Of a stretch of DNA of 60,049 nucleotides, positions 50,141 to 59,495 are shown piece by piece. A program made the position numbers and the translations under genes. Source of the DNA: an uncultured Anaerovibrio sp. (GTDB lineage Bacteria > Bacillota > Negativicutes > Selenomonadales > Selenomonadaceae). Numbering within the stretch: the stretch's first letter is position 1; every line of letters starts with the position of its first letter. The notes beneath the pieces were generated by a model. It was not told where the DNA came from. It did not search any database and saw nothing but the letters and a program-made list of their open reading frames with translations. Location of the stretch: NCBI GenBank assembly GCA_934203205.1, contig CAKPYV010000013.1, positions 1 through 60,049 on the forward strand. Direction: 5' to 3'.

Positions 50141-53100
50141 TTAAATTCCCTTAAACTTAAAGACAAATTTTCTGCTAATATTCTTCATGGTATATTCATC
50201 TAATACTGGAGAACCCCATGTATCATCGCCGCCTACACCGGACTGTCCGGCAGATGCCCGCAAATAGGTGTGATGCACCTGAGGCAGATCATATGGATGA
50301 CGGGCGTTTTCGATTTCATGTGGATTGTATGGCAGTGCGGAGGCCTCAAAAGGTACATCCCCTAAAAGTTCCATGCCTCTGCCCTTCTTGTCCATAACCT
50401 TGAACCAGCGGATACCGCAATGGTTGCCACATTCCTGTGGTCTAAGATATGGGGCAAATTCCTTGGCTGTATCACTGGCAAAGATGCCCAATCTAGCACC
50501 ATTCTGCCTGTCAGCATAATTATCACTGGCCCCTAGACCATAATAAGCAATCTGGCTGTATTCCCTTGGCAGGGTGAAAATCATGCCAAAGTCCTGCAGT
50601 TCTGGCAGGCCATCTACCTGCTGGTAATCCAGCTCCACAGCCACAGTGGCATCCTGGGTAACAGTATAAGTAACAGCTACTACGGTTTCTGGCTTATCCA
50701 GCACAATATAGCTAAAGCGGATTTTGAACTCCTCCGCCTGATAATTGCCAATGCCATTGGCACCAAAGAATCTTTCTACCTTCTGCCACTGGCCATTTTC
50801 CCAAAGCTCAATGGTCTTGACTCTGCGGTACAGGCTGGCCAGCTTCCAAGGAGCACAGTCAATATGACGGCTGCTGCCTCGGTCATTATCCACTGGACCG
50901 CGCCAGAAGTTCAGTTGTGGCTGTTCCTCTATAAGCTCTACCCCATTATACTTGTAGGAAACAATATTTCCTGCTGCGCTGGAGAACATAACACTGAAAC
51001 CATCACCATAGATACCGATGTTAATATCTGATTTGCAAATTCTCATGGCAGAGCACCCAGCCAAAGCCTGTGCCGGCATAGCTGGAACACAATTCCCTGC
51101 CAGCCATTCCTTGATACCCCCCTCTGCTTCCTGGGTGGCCACAGTCTGGCCAAAGGCTACCTCATGGCCAACTGGTGCCCAGCTTTCCTGCTCCTTTAGC
51201 ACCAGAGCTGCATTAAAGGCATATTCTCCAGCTCCAAAGGATGGATAAGGATAATCTACAAAGGCTTCTTCCCCGGGAGCAATCTCCACAGAGGTGGACA
51301 TTTCCCAAACCTGCTGGCCATCCTTCAGGAGTGACAGCTTCAAGGCATATTTGTCAGTATTGGTAAAGAGGCTCTTATTAACAATCTTTACTCCCTTGGC
51401 TTCTGGATAAAGGGAGAAGTTCTGATAGTTGAACTTGACCTCCTCCATCTTTGGGGTAATGCTTCTATCAGCAAAGACAATACCATTGCCACTGAAATTG
51501 TAGTCGCTTGGTCTGTCCCCAAAATCACCGCCATAGAAGAGGGCATCCTCACCATGACTGTCCTTGCCAGCTATAGCCTGATCCACATAGTCCCAGATAA
51601 AGCCACCCTGATACAGCTCATCTTCCTCAGTCAAATCGGTGTATTTGCTCATACCGCCGTTGGAATTGCCCATAGAATGAGTATATTCACAGCAGATAAA
51701 AGGCTTGTCCCGATGCTCTGCCAGGAATTTCTTGATATCGGCCACATGGGTGTACATCTGGCTTTCCATATCACTGGAAGCGTTGAATCTTCTATCATGG
51801 AAAAGTCCCTCATAATGTACCAGACGGGAAGCATCTGCCTTGTGGAAATACTCATGCATCTTAAAGATGGTTTCACCGCCAAAGGATTCATTACCGCAGG
51901 ACCAGATAATAATGGCTGGATGATTCTTGTCCCGCTGCAGCATATTGGCTGCTCTCTGGAGCACAGCTCCCTGCCACTGAGGATGACCATCTGGCAAAGT
52001 ATATTCATCAGGGAAATCTCCACCATTTTTCATCCAGGTGCCGTGGGTTTCCAAATTGACTTCATCTATTACATAAAGGCCATAAATATCACACAGCTCA
52101 TAGATAAGACTGCTGTTAGGATAATGGGAACAGCGCACTGCATTGATATTGTTCTGCTTCATGGTAATAATATCCTGCTCTATAAGCTTCTGGTCACAGG
52201 CCCGACCGCTATAGCAGTCAAATTCATGACGATTGGTGCCCTTGAACACAATCCTTTTACCATTCAGCTTCATAATATTGCCATCCAGCTTGAACTCACG
52301 GAAGCCTACCTGCTGGGGAATCAGCTCCTGCACCTTGCCTGCGGCATCCTCTACCACCAGCAGCATTCTGTAGAGGTTTGGCTCCTCGGCACTCCACAGC
52401 TTGATATTCTCCAGCTCTGCTTCGTAGGTGCTTTCCTGGCCCTGCACCACCTTGGACTCTTCCAGAACCACCTGACCGTTGCTGTCAAAGAGCTTTACCA
52501 TCAGCTTCTTTTCCTCAGCTGTATTCCATTTCATCTCCAAGGAAAGCTGACCAGACTGATATGCCTTGGTAGGTACAGCATGGACAAACATATCCTCTAC
52601 ATGAATCTTAGGTACAGTGTACAAATACACGCCCCGGAACAAACCGCTGAACCGCCAGAAGTCCTGATCCTCCAGCCAGCTGCCACTGGCAAAGCGGAAT
52701 ACCTGCACCGCCAGCTTGTTTTCCCCAGCCTGTACATAAGGAGTCAAATCAAAATCTGATGGGGTGAAGCTATCCTCGCTATAGCCTACAAAATGACCGT
52801 TCAGCCATACAGCCAAAGCGGTTTCTGCTCCCTGAAAGGAAATCCGCACATCCTGCCAGCCCTCTGGCACAGCAAAATACTTTACATAGGAGGCTACAGG
52901 ATTTTCCTGGGGAAGCTCTCCCGGCACAATGACCTCATGGCCATCCCAAGGATAGGTTGTATTGGTATAATGAGGCTTGCCATAGCCCTCCATCTGAATA
53001 TGGGCAGGCACCGCTATGGTATTCCAATGACGGCAATCATAGTCAGAACCTTCAAAACCCTCTGGGCGCTCTGCCAGATTGCGGGCTACATGAATATGCC

Positions 53101-53248
53101 ACAGACCATTTAAGGAATATTTAAAGGAGGAACAGCCACTGGCCAGCTCTGCCTCAGAACCATAATATTTGTGGTCGCTGTGAGGAGGCAGGACATTTTC
53201 CTCAAAATATAATGGATTTGCCAAGTTTTTTATCTCGAATCCGCTCAT
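50141..53248 (-). CDS. lacZ: Beta-galactosidase (GH2, LacZ type)
   Basis: 1035-aa glycoside hydrolase family 2 enzyme that releases galactose from lactose and related beta-galactosides. Sugar-binding, immunoglobulin-like, catalytic TIM-barrel (~330-620) and C-terminal beta domains are of LacZ length. The acid/base is in WSCGNES (~452) and the nucleophile in CEYTHSMGNS (~519), both intact. No signal peptide is seen, so it is cytosolic. The start at 53248 follows GGGAG. It is divergent from the AraC regulator gene and leads lacZ-galK-galT-galE. Confidence 0.97.
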   Translation of the reverse strand: MSGFEIKNLANPLYFEENVLPPHSDHKYYGSEAELASGCSSFKYSLNGLWHIHVARNLAERPEGFEGSDYDCRHWNTIAVPAHIQMEGYGKPHYTNTTYPWDGHEVIVPGELPQENPVASYVKYFAVPEGWQDVRISFQGAETALAVWLNGHFVGYSEDSFTPSDFDLTPYVQAGENKLAVQVFRFASGSWLEDQDFWRFSGLFRGVYLYTVPKIHVEDMFVHAVPTKAYQSGQLSLEMKWNTAEEKKLMVKLFDSNGQVVLEESKVVQGQESTYEAELENIKLWSAEEPNLYRMLLVVEDAAGKVQELIPQQVGFREFKLDGNIMKLNGKRIVFKGTNRHEFDCYSGRACDQKLIEQDIITMKQNNINAVRCSHYPNSSLIYELCDIYGLYVIDEVNLETHGTWMKNGGDFPDEYTLPDGHPQWQGAVLQRAANMLQRDKNHPAIIIWSCGNESFGGETIFKMHEYFHKADASRLVHYEGLFHDRRFNASSDMESQMYTHVADIKKFLAEHRDKPFICCEYTHSMGNSNGGMSKYTDLTEEDELYQGGFIWDYVDQAIAGKDSHGEDALFYGGDFGDRPSDYNFSGNGIVFADRSITPKMEEVKFNYQNFSLYPEAKGVKIVNKSLFTNTDKYALKLSLLKDGQQVWEMSTSVEIAPGEEAFVDYPYPSFGAGEYAFNAALVLKEQESWAPVGHEVAFGQTVATQEAEGGIKEWLAGNCVPAMPAQALAGCSAMRICKSDINIGIYGDGFSVMFSSAAGNIVSYKYNGVELIEEQPQLNFWRGPVDNDRGSSRHIDCAPWKLASLYRRVKTIELWENGQWQKVERFFGANGIGNYQAEEFKIRFSYIVLDKPETVVAVTYTVTQDATVAVELDYQQVDGLPELQDFGMIFTLPREYSQIAYYGLGASDNYADRQNGARLGIFASDTAKEFAPYLRPQECGNHCGIRWFKVMDKKGRGMELLGDVPFEASALPYNPHEIENARHPYDLPQVHHTYLRASAGQSGVGGDDTWGSPVLDEYTMKNISRKFVFKFKGI

Positions 53249-53268
53249 TTTTCAAAACTCCCTCAGAT

Positions 53269-53297
53269 TTAACAAAATATACCGAATATGATAAAAT
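53269..53297 (+). promoter_or_regulatory. Promoter of the galactoside AraC-type regulator
   Basis: -35 TTAACA (53269-53274), 17-nt spacer, -10 TAAAAT (53292-53297), 43 nt before the start codon. It lies in the 92-nt divergent gap with lacZ; the lacZ promoter must overlap it, which would let the regulator control both directions. Confidence 0.65.
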
Positions 53298-53340
53298 AAA
53301 ATGATGTTTATGATGTTAGCCAGCAAATGGAGGAATACAT

Positions 53341-54192
53341 ATGGAAGATGCAGAAAAGATTGTCCTTACAGCTCAGGACACAGCCCTGTCCATTACCACC
53401 TTTGGTAAATCTCATACCCATCCAGGTCATTACTATGGCCCAGGTATGAGGCCCCATTATCTCATTCATTTCATTCTTTCCGGCAAAGGTACCTTCAAGA
53501 CTATCTATGATGAAAACAAGGTGTACAATCTACAGGCTGGTCAAGGCTTCCTGATTGAGCCAGGGCTGGTTATCCGCTATGAAAGCGATTTAGAAGAGCC
53601 TTGGAGCTATATCTGGGTTGCCTTTACGGGCAGCGATGCAGAAAACATCGTGTCCTCTCTAGGCCTTAGCCATGACAATCCTATCTTCTCCTGTACTGAG
53701 GCTCAGGGCCAGCAGCTGGACAAATGCGTGTCCACCATGCTGAAATACCATGATGCCCAGCTGGTCAACAACTTCCGCCGTCTTTCCCTGCTCCATGAGT
53801 TCTTTGCCGTTATGGCAGAGGTTCAGACTGACAGTATGCCTCAGACCAGAACCGATGATTATATAACCAGCGCCTTGGAGTATATCCGCAAACATCTGGC
53901 TGAGCCATTTACAGTACAGGAACTGGCAGATTACCTACGGTTGAACCGCAGCTATATGACCACCCTTTTCAAGTCCAAAACCGGTATGTCCCCTCACGAA
54001 TATATTCAGCAGTGCCGGATTAACAAATCCCGTCATCTACTGGATTCCTCCAAGCTTTCCATTGAAACCATTGCCTACTCCTGCGGTTATAGCAAATGCG
54101 ACTCCTATACCAGAGCCTTTCAGCGGCAGAAGGGCATGAGCCCCTCTGCCTACCGAAAGATGCGCCGGCGGGAATCTCAGGAAGAGATCTGA
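53341..54192 (+). CDS. AraC-family regulator of galactoside genes
   Basis: 283-aa transcription factor. The N-terminal arm and cupin domain (~15-110) include THPGHYYGPGMRPHYLIHFI and a sugar-binding-like pocket, as in MsmR/RafR-type regulators. The C-terminal AraC double HTH (~180-280) ends in CGYSKCDSYTRAFQRQKGMS. It lies between lacZ (divergent) and the alpha-galactosidase gene (convergent, 16 nt away), so it very probably controls this locus in response to an alpha- or beta-galactoside. AGGAGG-like sequence precedes the ATG. Confidence 0.92.
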   Translation: MEDAEKIVLTAQDTALSITTFGKSHTHPGHYYGPGMRPHYLIHFILSGKGTFKTIYDENKVYNLQAGQGFLIEPGLVIRYESDLEEPWSYIWVAFTGSDAENIVSSLGLSHDNPIFSCTEAQGQQLDKCVSTMLKYHDAQLVNNFRRLSLLHEFFAVMAEVQTDSMPQTRTDDYITSALEYIRKHLAEPFTVQELADYLRLNRSYMTTLFKSKTGMSPHEYIQQCRINKSRHLLDSSKLSIETIAYSCGYSKCDSYTRAFQRQKGMSPSAYRKMRRRESQEEI

Positions 54193-54208
54193 TTCTCTGC
54201 TGACTATA

Positions 54209-56449
54209 TTATTTAGCTTCTAACAGGAAGAGGCGGGAATAGAAGTCCCCACAGAATACCTTCTTTTCGGTTTTCTGCTCGCCACAGGCTTCATCAGTAG
54301 TCACCAAGCCTGCCCGCATCAGCTCGGCACCGGTGAAGCTGCCCATTTCCTCTACATTGTCTATGGTAACATGGTAGGTAGCATTTTCATCCAGTCCCGG
54401 CAGCTTGGTCAGGCTGAATGGCATACAGGACTTGGACAACATCCGATAGAAGCCGAAGATGGCCTGCTTCTTGTCTGGAGATACTACCATCCAGGCTGCT
54501 TCATTGCCAGCAAATGGGTCCTTGATACGGTAGAAGGTGCCATACTGAATCAGCTGGCGGTACTTCTTCATAAACTTAATCTGTTCCTTTACCTCCTCAA
54601 ATTCCTCTGGAGACAAACGGCCCAGATCCAGCTCATAGCCGAAACTGCCGAAGTAAGCCACATCCCCACGGAATTTCAGGCTGGTATTTCTGAATACCTG
54701 ATGATTTGGGGTAATGGAAACGTGAGAGCCAATAAAGGACAGCGGATAGCAGTAGCTGGTACCATATTGAATGAAAAGACGCTCGCAAGCATCGCTATCG
54801 TCACTTGCCCAGGCCTGAGGTGCATAGTAGAACATGCCTGGGTCAAAACGACCGCCCCCTGAGGCACAAGATTCAAAGAGTATATGGGGGAATTCTGAGA
54901 TTAATCTTTCGTACAAATCATATACTCCCAGGATATAGCGATGGAAGATTTCCCCCTGCTGAGCTGCTGGCCAGCCGGCGGAACCACATTCGGTAATACT
55001 GCGGTTCATATCCCATTTAATATAGGAAATATCTGAGGTGCTGAGGACCTTGTAGATATCGTCATGGACATAGTCCACCACCTCTGGACGGGAGAAGTCC
55101 AGCACATACTGGTTACGGCCATGAGATTGCTTACGGCCTGGCACATGGATAATCCAATCTGGATGTTCCTTGTAGATAGGGGTATCTTTATTTACCATTT
55201 CCAGCTCCACCCACAGGCCGAATTTCATGCCCATGTCGTTAATACGCTGGGCAAGGCCGGTAATGCCATTTGGCAGCAATTCCTTATTTGGTGACCAATC
55301 TCCCAGGCCATGATAATCATCCCGGCGAGTGGAGAACCAGCCATCATCCAGAACAAACAGCTCTACGCCAGCTTCCTGAGCCTTGCTGGCAATCCTTACC
55401 AGCTTGTCCTCATCAAAGTCAAAGTAGGTGGCTTCCCAGTTGTTGATAAGGATAGGACAAACCTTGTCCCGCCATACGCCTCTAGCCAGACGGCTGCGGT
55501 ACAGCTCGTGGAAAATATGGCTCATGCCATTCAAGCCTGTATCTGACCAGGTCATAACAGCCTCTGGTGTCTGGAAATGCTGGCCTGGCTTCAACTGCCA
55601 GCAGAAGGACTGAGGATGAATACCCAGCATTACTCTGGAGGTATCAAAGGTATCTACCTCTACCTGAGCCAGGAAATTACCGCTGTACACCAGAGAGAAA
55701 CCCATGGCCTCACCCTGATTTTCATCAGTATTAGGACGCTTCAAAATCAAGAAAGGATTGTGGGTATGGCTGGACTGGCCCCTCATACTGCCAATGGACT
55801 GAATGCCCTGACGCAAATGAGCAGTTTTCTTATGTCTTTCCCTAGTCCACCAGCCAGAGAACTGCACCATATCATAGTCATCATCTGGCAGATCCAGATT
55901 GAGGCTCATGGCCTTGGTAAGGTTGACTACTTCCTCACCGGTATTCTTGAAATAAGCATTTCTGGCAATGGCATCAAAATTAGCAAAAATTGTATAGGAC
56001 AGAATCAGCTCCATGCCGTCCTTGACATCCATGAGCTTCACCAGCAGGGTTTCTGCTTCCTCATCCTTTTCCACATAGGTAGCAGGCAGTCCCTCCAGCT
56101 TTGGCTTGCCAGGAACAACCTCATGGGACACATAGCAGAAATCAGAAAGCCTGCTGCCATCCTGCTGCAGTACCTCCACAGCTCCCTCACGGAAATCTGT
56201 AGTTCCATAGGATGGATATTCCTGCTTTATCTGCTCCAGTGAAAATCTATATTCATTTTCGTAAACCTGAGCCAGCATAGAACGATAATGTACCTTGTCC
56301 TGGAGGTGAGAATAAATTCCCTCCAAAGGCAGAGCCTTGCCAAAATACAGCTGTCCCAGCTGTCCATTCCGCATGATTTCAAACACATAACTGATATTGC
56401 CATTGGTCAAATGAAACTGATTTGTTTTTTCGTTAAACTGAATTGCCAT
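54209..56449 (-). CDS. Alpha-galactosidase (GH36)
   Basis: 746-aa glycoside hydrolase family 36 enzyme that removes alpha-1,6-galactose from melibiose, raffinose and stachyose. The catalytic nucleophile is in YIKWDMNRSITE (~478), and the acid/base region is SCASGGGRFDPGMFY ... WASDDSD (~530-550). FVLDDGWF near 370 is a further family motif. It lacks a signal peptide. ATG 56449 has GGGGG 7 nt upstream; ATG 56470 is less likely. It follows the permease gene and is probably cotranscribed with it. Confidence 0.95.
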   Translation of the reverse strand: MAIQFNEKTNQFHLTNGNISYVFEIMRNGQLGQLYFGKALPLEGIYSHLQDKVHYRSMLAQVYENEYRFSLEQIKQEYPSYGTTDFREGAVEVLQQDGSRLSDFCYVSHEVVPGKPKLEGLPATYVEKDEEAETLLVKLMDVKDGMELILSYTIFANFDAIARNAYFKNTGEEVVNLTKAMSLNLDLPDDDYDMVQFSGWWTRERHKKTAHLRQGIQSIGSMRGQSSHTHNPFLILKRPNTDENQGEAMGFSLVYSGNFLAQVEVDTFDTSRVMLGIHPQSFCWQLKPGQHFQTPEAVMTWSDTGLNGMSHIFHELYRSRLARGVWRDKVCPILINNWEATYFDFDEDKLVRIASKAQEAGVELFVLDDGWFSTRRDDYHGLGDWSPNKELLPNGITGLAQRINDMGMKFGLWVELEMVNKDTPIYKEHPDWIIHVPGRKQSHGRNQYVLDFSRPEVVDYVHDDIYKVLSTSDISYIKWDMNRSITECGSAGWPAAQQGEIFHRYILGVYDLYERLISEFPHILFESCASGGGRFDPGMFYYAPQAWASDDSDACERLFIQYGTSYCYPLSFIGSHVSITPNHQVFRNTSLKFRGDVAYFGSFGYELDLGRLSPEEFEEVKEQIKFMKKYRQLIQYGTFYRIKDPFAGNEAAWMVVSPDKKQAIFGFYRMLSKSCMPFSLTKLPGLDENATYHVTIDNVEEMGSFTGAELMRAGLVTTDEACGEQKTEKKVFCGDFYSRLFLLEAK

Positions 56450-56513
56450 AAAGATACCCCCGTCTTTCACCTATTATTAATTTTAGCGGTTGTAATCAAC
56501 CTAGCTATACTGT

Positions 56514-56552
56514 TTAGTCCCCCGTCTCGTCTGTGACGAAAAGGGGGACTAA
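56514..56552. terminator. Hairpin between permease and alpha-galactosidase genes
   Basis: Perfect stem TTAGTCCCCC (56514-56523) with GGGGGACTAA (56543-56552), with an inner CGTC/GACG. The T run (TTTTTT) follows on the plus strand, not on the minus strand. In the minus direction it could act as a processing or stabilising structure that sets the ratio of permease to hydrolase. Confidence 0.5.
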
Positions 56553-56556
56553 TTTT

Positions 56557-57978
56557 TTACTTATTCATGGATTCCCATTTTTCTTCCAGTTCCTCAACAA
56601 TGCGGGCATGTTCCTGCTCGGTCAAGGTAACCTTGGCACGATAGATAAGAGCGCCCACAACCATCAATACGATAGGTGCTGCAAACATGATAATCTGCAA
56701 GCGCATCATATTATCAGCAGTCAGACCAGTGGCACTGGCACCGCCAGTCATGCCTATCCAGATGGCAGCCAAGCCGATAATACCAGAGGAAACAGCGCCG
56801 GCGAACTTATCAACCAAAGGTCTTACGCAAAGGCAAACTGCTTCATCACGATGACCCAGCTTCAACTGGCCATACTCTACAGAGTCGGTAATGGTCATGA
56901 GAACAACCAGGAAAATCAAAGCCTGTGGCAGAGTAAAGAGACCAGCAGCCACCAGAGCCAAGGTAACATTAGTACCGCTCATAGCATAAAGCACCAGAGC
57001 AACTGTCATAACAGCAATGGAAGAGAAGAACAGCTTGCGACGGCTGAACTTAGTGGTGAGAATTGGGAAAGCCGCTACAGCCAGCAGGCCGATAACAGTG
57101 TTGATAACACCTAGAATAGAGAACTTGGTAGCATCACCAATTACATAGATGAAATAATACAGGTTGAAGTTGTTGACAATATTGATACCGATACCATAAA
57201 CCAGATAAGCAATAGCCATCCAAAGGAGCTGGTCATTCTTGGTGAGAACCTTCAATACATCCTTGGCAGAAGTTTCTTCCTTGTTTTCACGGAGAGCATT
57301 ATCCTGCTCGTGAGTACCCAGGCCCAAGATAATAGCACCCAGGGTAGCAATACCGCCGCCAATGCAGGCAAAGGCAAACCAGCCTGTTGGATCACCGGCA
57401 CCGCCATTCTGATTGATGGAGAAATACAGAACAACTGGCATTACGATAACAGTAACCATCTGAGCACCGAATACAGAACCAATACGAGCAATAGTGGCTG
57501 TAACCTCACGCTCATGGGAATCAAAGGACAAAGCCGGAATCATGGACCAGATAGCTACGTCCTTGGCGGAGTAGAAAATATCCATGATGAAATATACAAT
57601 AGCAAAAATAATCAGATAAAGGGTTGGATTGCTGACAGTTAAACCTCCGAAATCGGTAAACAGCATAGCCAAGGTAACAGCTGCGATAACTGCACCCCCC
57701 AGAACCCAAGGCTTGAAACGGCCCCAACGGGTTTTGGTTTTATCAATAATATTACCAATGAATGGATCTACGAAAAGCTCCGCAATTCTCAATACCAAAA
57801 TAATGGTAGTAACAATACCTATCATATAGGCATCATTGGTTGGATCATCTGAATTGAACAGATTACTGGTAACAAAAATCATGAAATATGTACCTATCAT
57901 TTGGTAGAACACATCATGACCGAAAGTGCCGCAGGCATAGGCTATACGCTGCCAGATACGATTTTTACCGTTTGACAT
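56557..57978 (-). CDS. GPH-family sugar:cation symporter (MelB-like)
   Basis: 473-aa transporter with twelve predicted membrane helices, of the glycoside-pentoside-hexuronide family that includes MelB and LacS. Features include the opening RIAYACGTFGHDVFYQMIGTY, DPFIGNIIDKTKTRWGRFKP near 72-92 (the family motif between helices 2 and 3) and HREDEAV-like HRDEAVCLCVRPLVDK. There is no C-terminal IIA domain as in LacS. From its neighbours it probably brings in melibiose, raffinose or lactose. It lies between the kinase-like and alpha-galactosidase genes. Confidence 0.9.
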   Translation of the reverse strand: MSNGKNRIWQRIAYACGTFGHDVFYQMIGTYFMIFVTSNLFNSDDPTNDAYMIGIVTTIILVLRIAELFVDPFIGNIIDKTKTRWGRFKPWVLGGAVIAAVTLAMLFTDFGGLTVSNPTLYLIIFAIVYFIMDIFYSAKDVAIWSMIPALSFDSHEREVTATIARIGSVFGAQMVTVIVMPVVLYFSINQNGGAGDPTGWFAFACIGGGIATLGAIILGLGTHEQDNALRENKEETSAKDVLKVLTKNDQLLWMAIAYLVYGIGINIVNNFNLYYFIYVIGDATKFSILGVINTVIGLLAVAAFPILTTKFSRRKLFFSSIAVMTVALVLYAMSGTNVTLALVAAGLFTLPQALIFLVVLMTITDSVEYGQLKLGHRDEAVCLCVRPLVDKFAGAVSSGIIGLAAIWIGMTGGASATGLTADNMMRLQIIMFAAPIVLMVVGALIYRAKVTLTEQEHARIVEELEEKWESMNK

Positions 57979-58008
57979 AATATTAACTTCCCCTCTTTTA
58001 CTAAATAA

Positions 58009-58611
58009 TTACCCCTTAACAACCTTGATATAGTCGATAATAGCATCGGCTATCTTGTCAAGTGAATCACGGCTGGTATTGACAACCAAATCATAGTTCT
58101 GGCCTTCGCCCCAGTTCTGGCCAGTATAGTAGTTGTAATAACGAGCACGCTTCTTGTCCTCCTGATCCAGCTCCTTCAAGGTTTTGCCACCATAGACTTC
58201 CTTGCCTCTGGCCTCACGGAATTCATCATCTGCACAAATGAAGATGGAGAATTTGTTCTCGAACTTCCGCAATACATAGTCAGCACTGCGGCCCAGAATA
58301 ACACAAGGACCATCCTGTGCCAGCTTGCGAATAGCAGCAGACTCAGTCATGAATACTTTTTGACTGGAATCAGTCATATTCATGCCAAAAGAACGGAATG
58401 GCAAAAAGCTCATGGACAAAGGCTTGACATAGTTCTCCAGCTCTAACAAATCATTTTCGCTGAGATCATCAAGACCAATTTTGGCTGCGGCAATATGGAC
58501 AATCTGACGGTCATAGAGCTTGACACCAAGCTTTTCAGCCACCAGGCCAGCAATCTCACGGCCACCGGCACCATATTGACGGCTAATGGTAATTACAGGA
58601 ATTCCACTCAT
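58009..58611 (-). CDS. Cytidylate kinase-like family protein
   Basis: 200-aa P-loop kinase-like protein of the cytidylate-kinase-like family common in anaerobic Firmicutes. The N-terminus ITISRQYGAGGREIAGLVAE contains the nucleotide-binding loop, with an altered P-loop, and later CVILGRSADYVLR and VVNTSRDSLDKIADAI. Function is not established. ATG 58611 follows GGAGG. It is the first gene of the operon with the sugar symporter and alpha-galactosidase, which is an unusual setting for a nucleotide kinase. Confidence 0.88.
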   Translation of the reverse strand: MSGIPVITISRQYGAGGREIAGLVAEKLGVKLYDRQIVHIAAAKIGLDDLSENDLLELENYVKPLSMSFLPFRSFGMNMTDSSQKVFMTESAAIRKLAQDGPCVILGRSADYVLRKFENKFSIFICADDEFREARGKEVYGGKTLKELDQEDKKRARYYNYYTGQNWGEGQNYDLVVNTSRDSLDKIADAIIDYIKVVKG

Positions 58612-58673
58612 AATACTTCCTCCTCTGATACAGCATTCTTACCCCCACCGCTGGATAAATTCCGGCCATAGTT

Positions 58674-58679
58674 ATTATA
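58674..58679 (-). promoter_or_regulatory. -10 element in front of the transporter operon
   Basis: TATAAT on the minus strand, about 60 nt before the kinase-like gene. The -35 region is poor, as expected if an AraC-type activator is needed. Confidence 0.4.
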
Positions 58680-58914
58680 TCCACGCTTTTGTTGCGAGGA
58701 AATTGTCATAATAATTTGGTTTTTTATCAAAAAATCTGACATAAACGGAATTTACAACGGTTTTTCTTTATTGTTTTACATCATTTCACTGTTTCTATAT
58801 AGGATTTTAATATTTTTTCCTGTATCACGCTACCCATATCTGTTACGTATATACGGAAAAATGTTGTATTTTGAGTTTTTCCTTGATTAATAAAAGTAAA
58901 ATAGGGCTGTGAGG

Positions 58915-59020
58915 CTAATTGGCACCGGAGCAGGTAGCTGCAGGTACACCCTTCTCGTCACAGTCGTGCTTCAATTCGTCAAACAATGAAGCCCTCTGGG
59001 AACTTCTTCAATGTTGCCAT
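58915..59020 (-). pseudogene. Possible small peptide gene split by UGA with +1 shift
   Basis: ATG at 59020 (minus strand) follows AGGGGG at 9 nt. The first 13 codons read MATLKKFPEGFIV and then reach TGA. A +1 shift at GTT-TGA-C continues the frame with DELKHDCDEKGVPAATCSGA to a TAG at 58915, giving 34 residues in total. The site resembles the prfB-type shift context in having a purine-rich AGAGGG upstream of a codon followed by TGAC. It could equally be a decayed gene, a sequence error or chance. I recognise no family. Confidence 0.35.
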
Positions 59021-59197
59021 TGCTTTATACCCCCTAAGTAAAATTTTATTTATTACGCATATAATTTCTTCAGGCTTCGGTACTCTCTCTTCCCTTCACC
59101 TTACATTTATTGTTATACGTTATTTTTTCAGCAGGTGTTTTCCAACCATGAAAACCTTTTCATGATGAAGAAAATCTGAAAATTAATACATAAAAAT

Positions 59198-59245
59198 ACC
59201 GACCTCCAAAAATTAGATTTTTTAGGTCTAACTTTTGAGGTCGGT
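59198..59245 (-). terminator. Terminator after the DUF4160-linked gene
   Basis: Long stem beginning ACCGACCTC (59198-59206) and ending GAGGTCGGT (59237-59245), with further pairing AAAA-TTAGA / TCTAA-TTTT inside. On the minus strand ATTTTTATG follows. Confidence 0.85.
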
Positions 59246-59273
59246 GCATACCTCAGTCTATTTGTGAATCTTA

Positions 59274-59495
59274 TTAACTTATCAGCTTAGAGTCTACCTC
59301 ATGTGCATTCCATGCATCATCAAAATCCCTATCGGATGTAATACTGCTGACCATATTAACAAAATCAGGATTCCCAAATTTCTCAGCGTAACGAAATTTA
59401 TCAATTGGCAGCTTCTTGACAACGTATAACAATTCATCTTCTATATCTACATAGGCAACTTTCTTGGATAAGCGAACTCGTCTAATATTACACAT
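59274..59495 (-). CDS. Small partner protein of a DUF4160 gene (DUF2442-like?)
   Basis: 73-aa protein without a clear family. DUF4160 genes usually pair with DUF2442 genes, and the length and position here fit that, but the sequence is too diverged for a firm call. Visible features are an alternating beta start (VRLSKKVAYVDI) and an acidic C-terminus. It overlaps the DUF4160 gene by 8 nt, so the two are translated together. A toxin-antitoxin-like arrangement is possible. Confidence 0.6.
   Translation of the reverse strand: MCNIRRVRLSKKVAYVDIEDELLYVVKKLPIDKFRYAEKFGNPDFVNMVSSITSDRDFDDAWNAHEVDSKLIS

Larger units (their letters stand above)
58612..59273. other. Intergenic region, 660 nt
   Basis: Between the kinase-like gene and the small DUF4160-linked gene. 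The part 58700-58900 is AT-rich without a gene that I can support. A possible split peptide gene lies at 58915-59020, and a terminator at 59198-59245. Otherwise nothing recognisable. Confidence 0.6.

Noticed and set aside
51554..52759. 401-aa open frame on the plus strand opposite lacZ
   Set aside because: It overlaps the catalytic part of lacZ completely and has no family-like motif.
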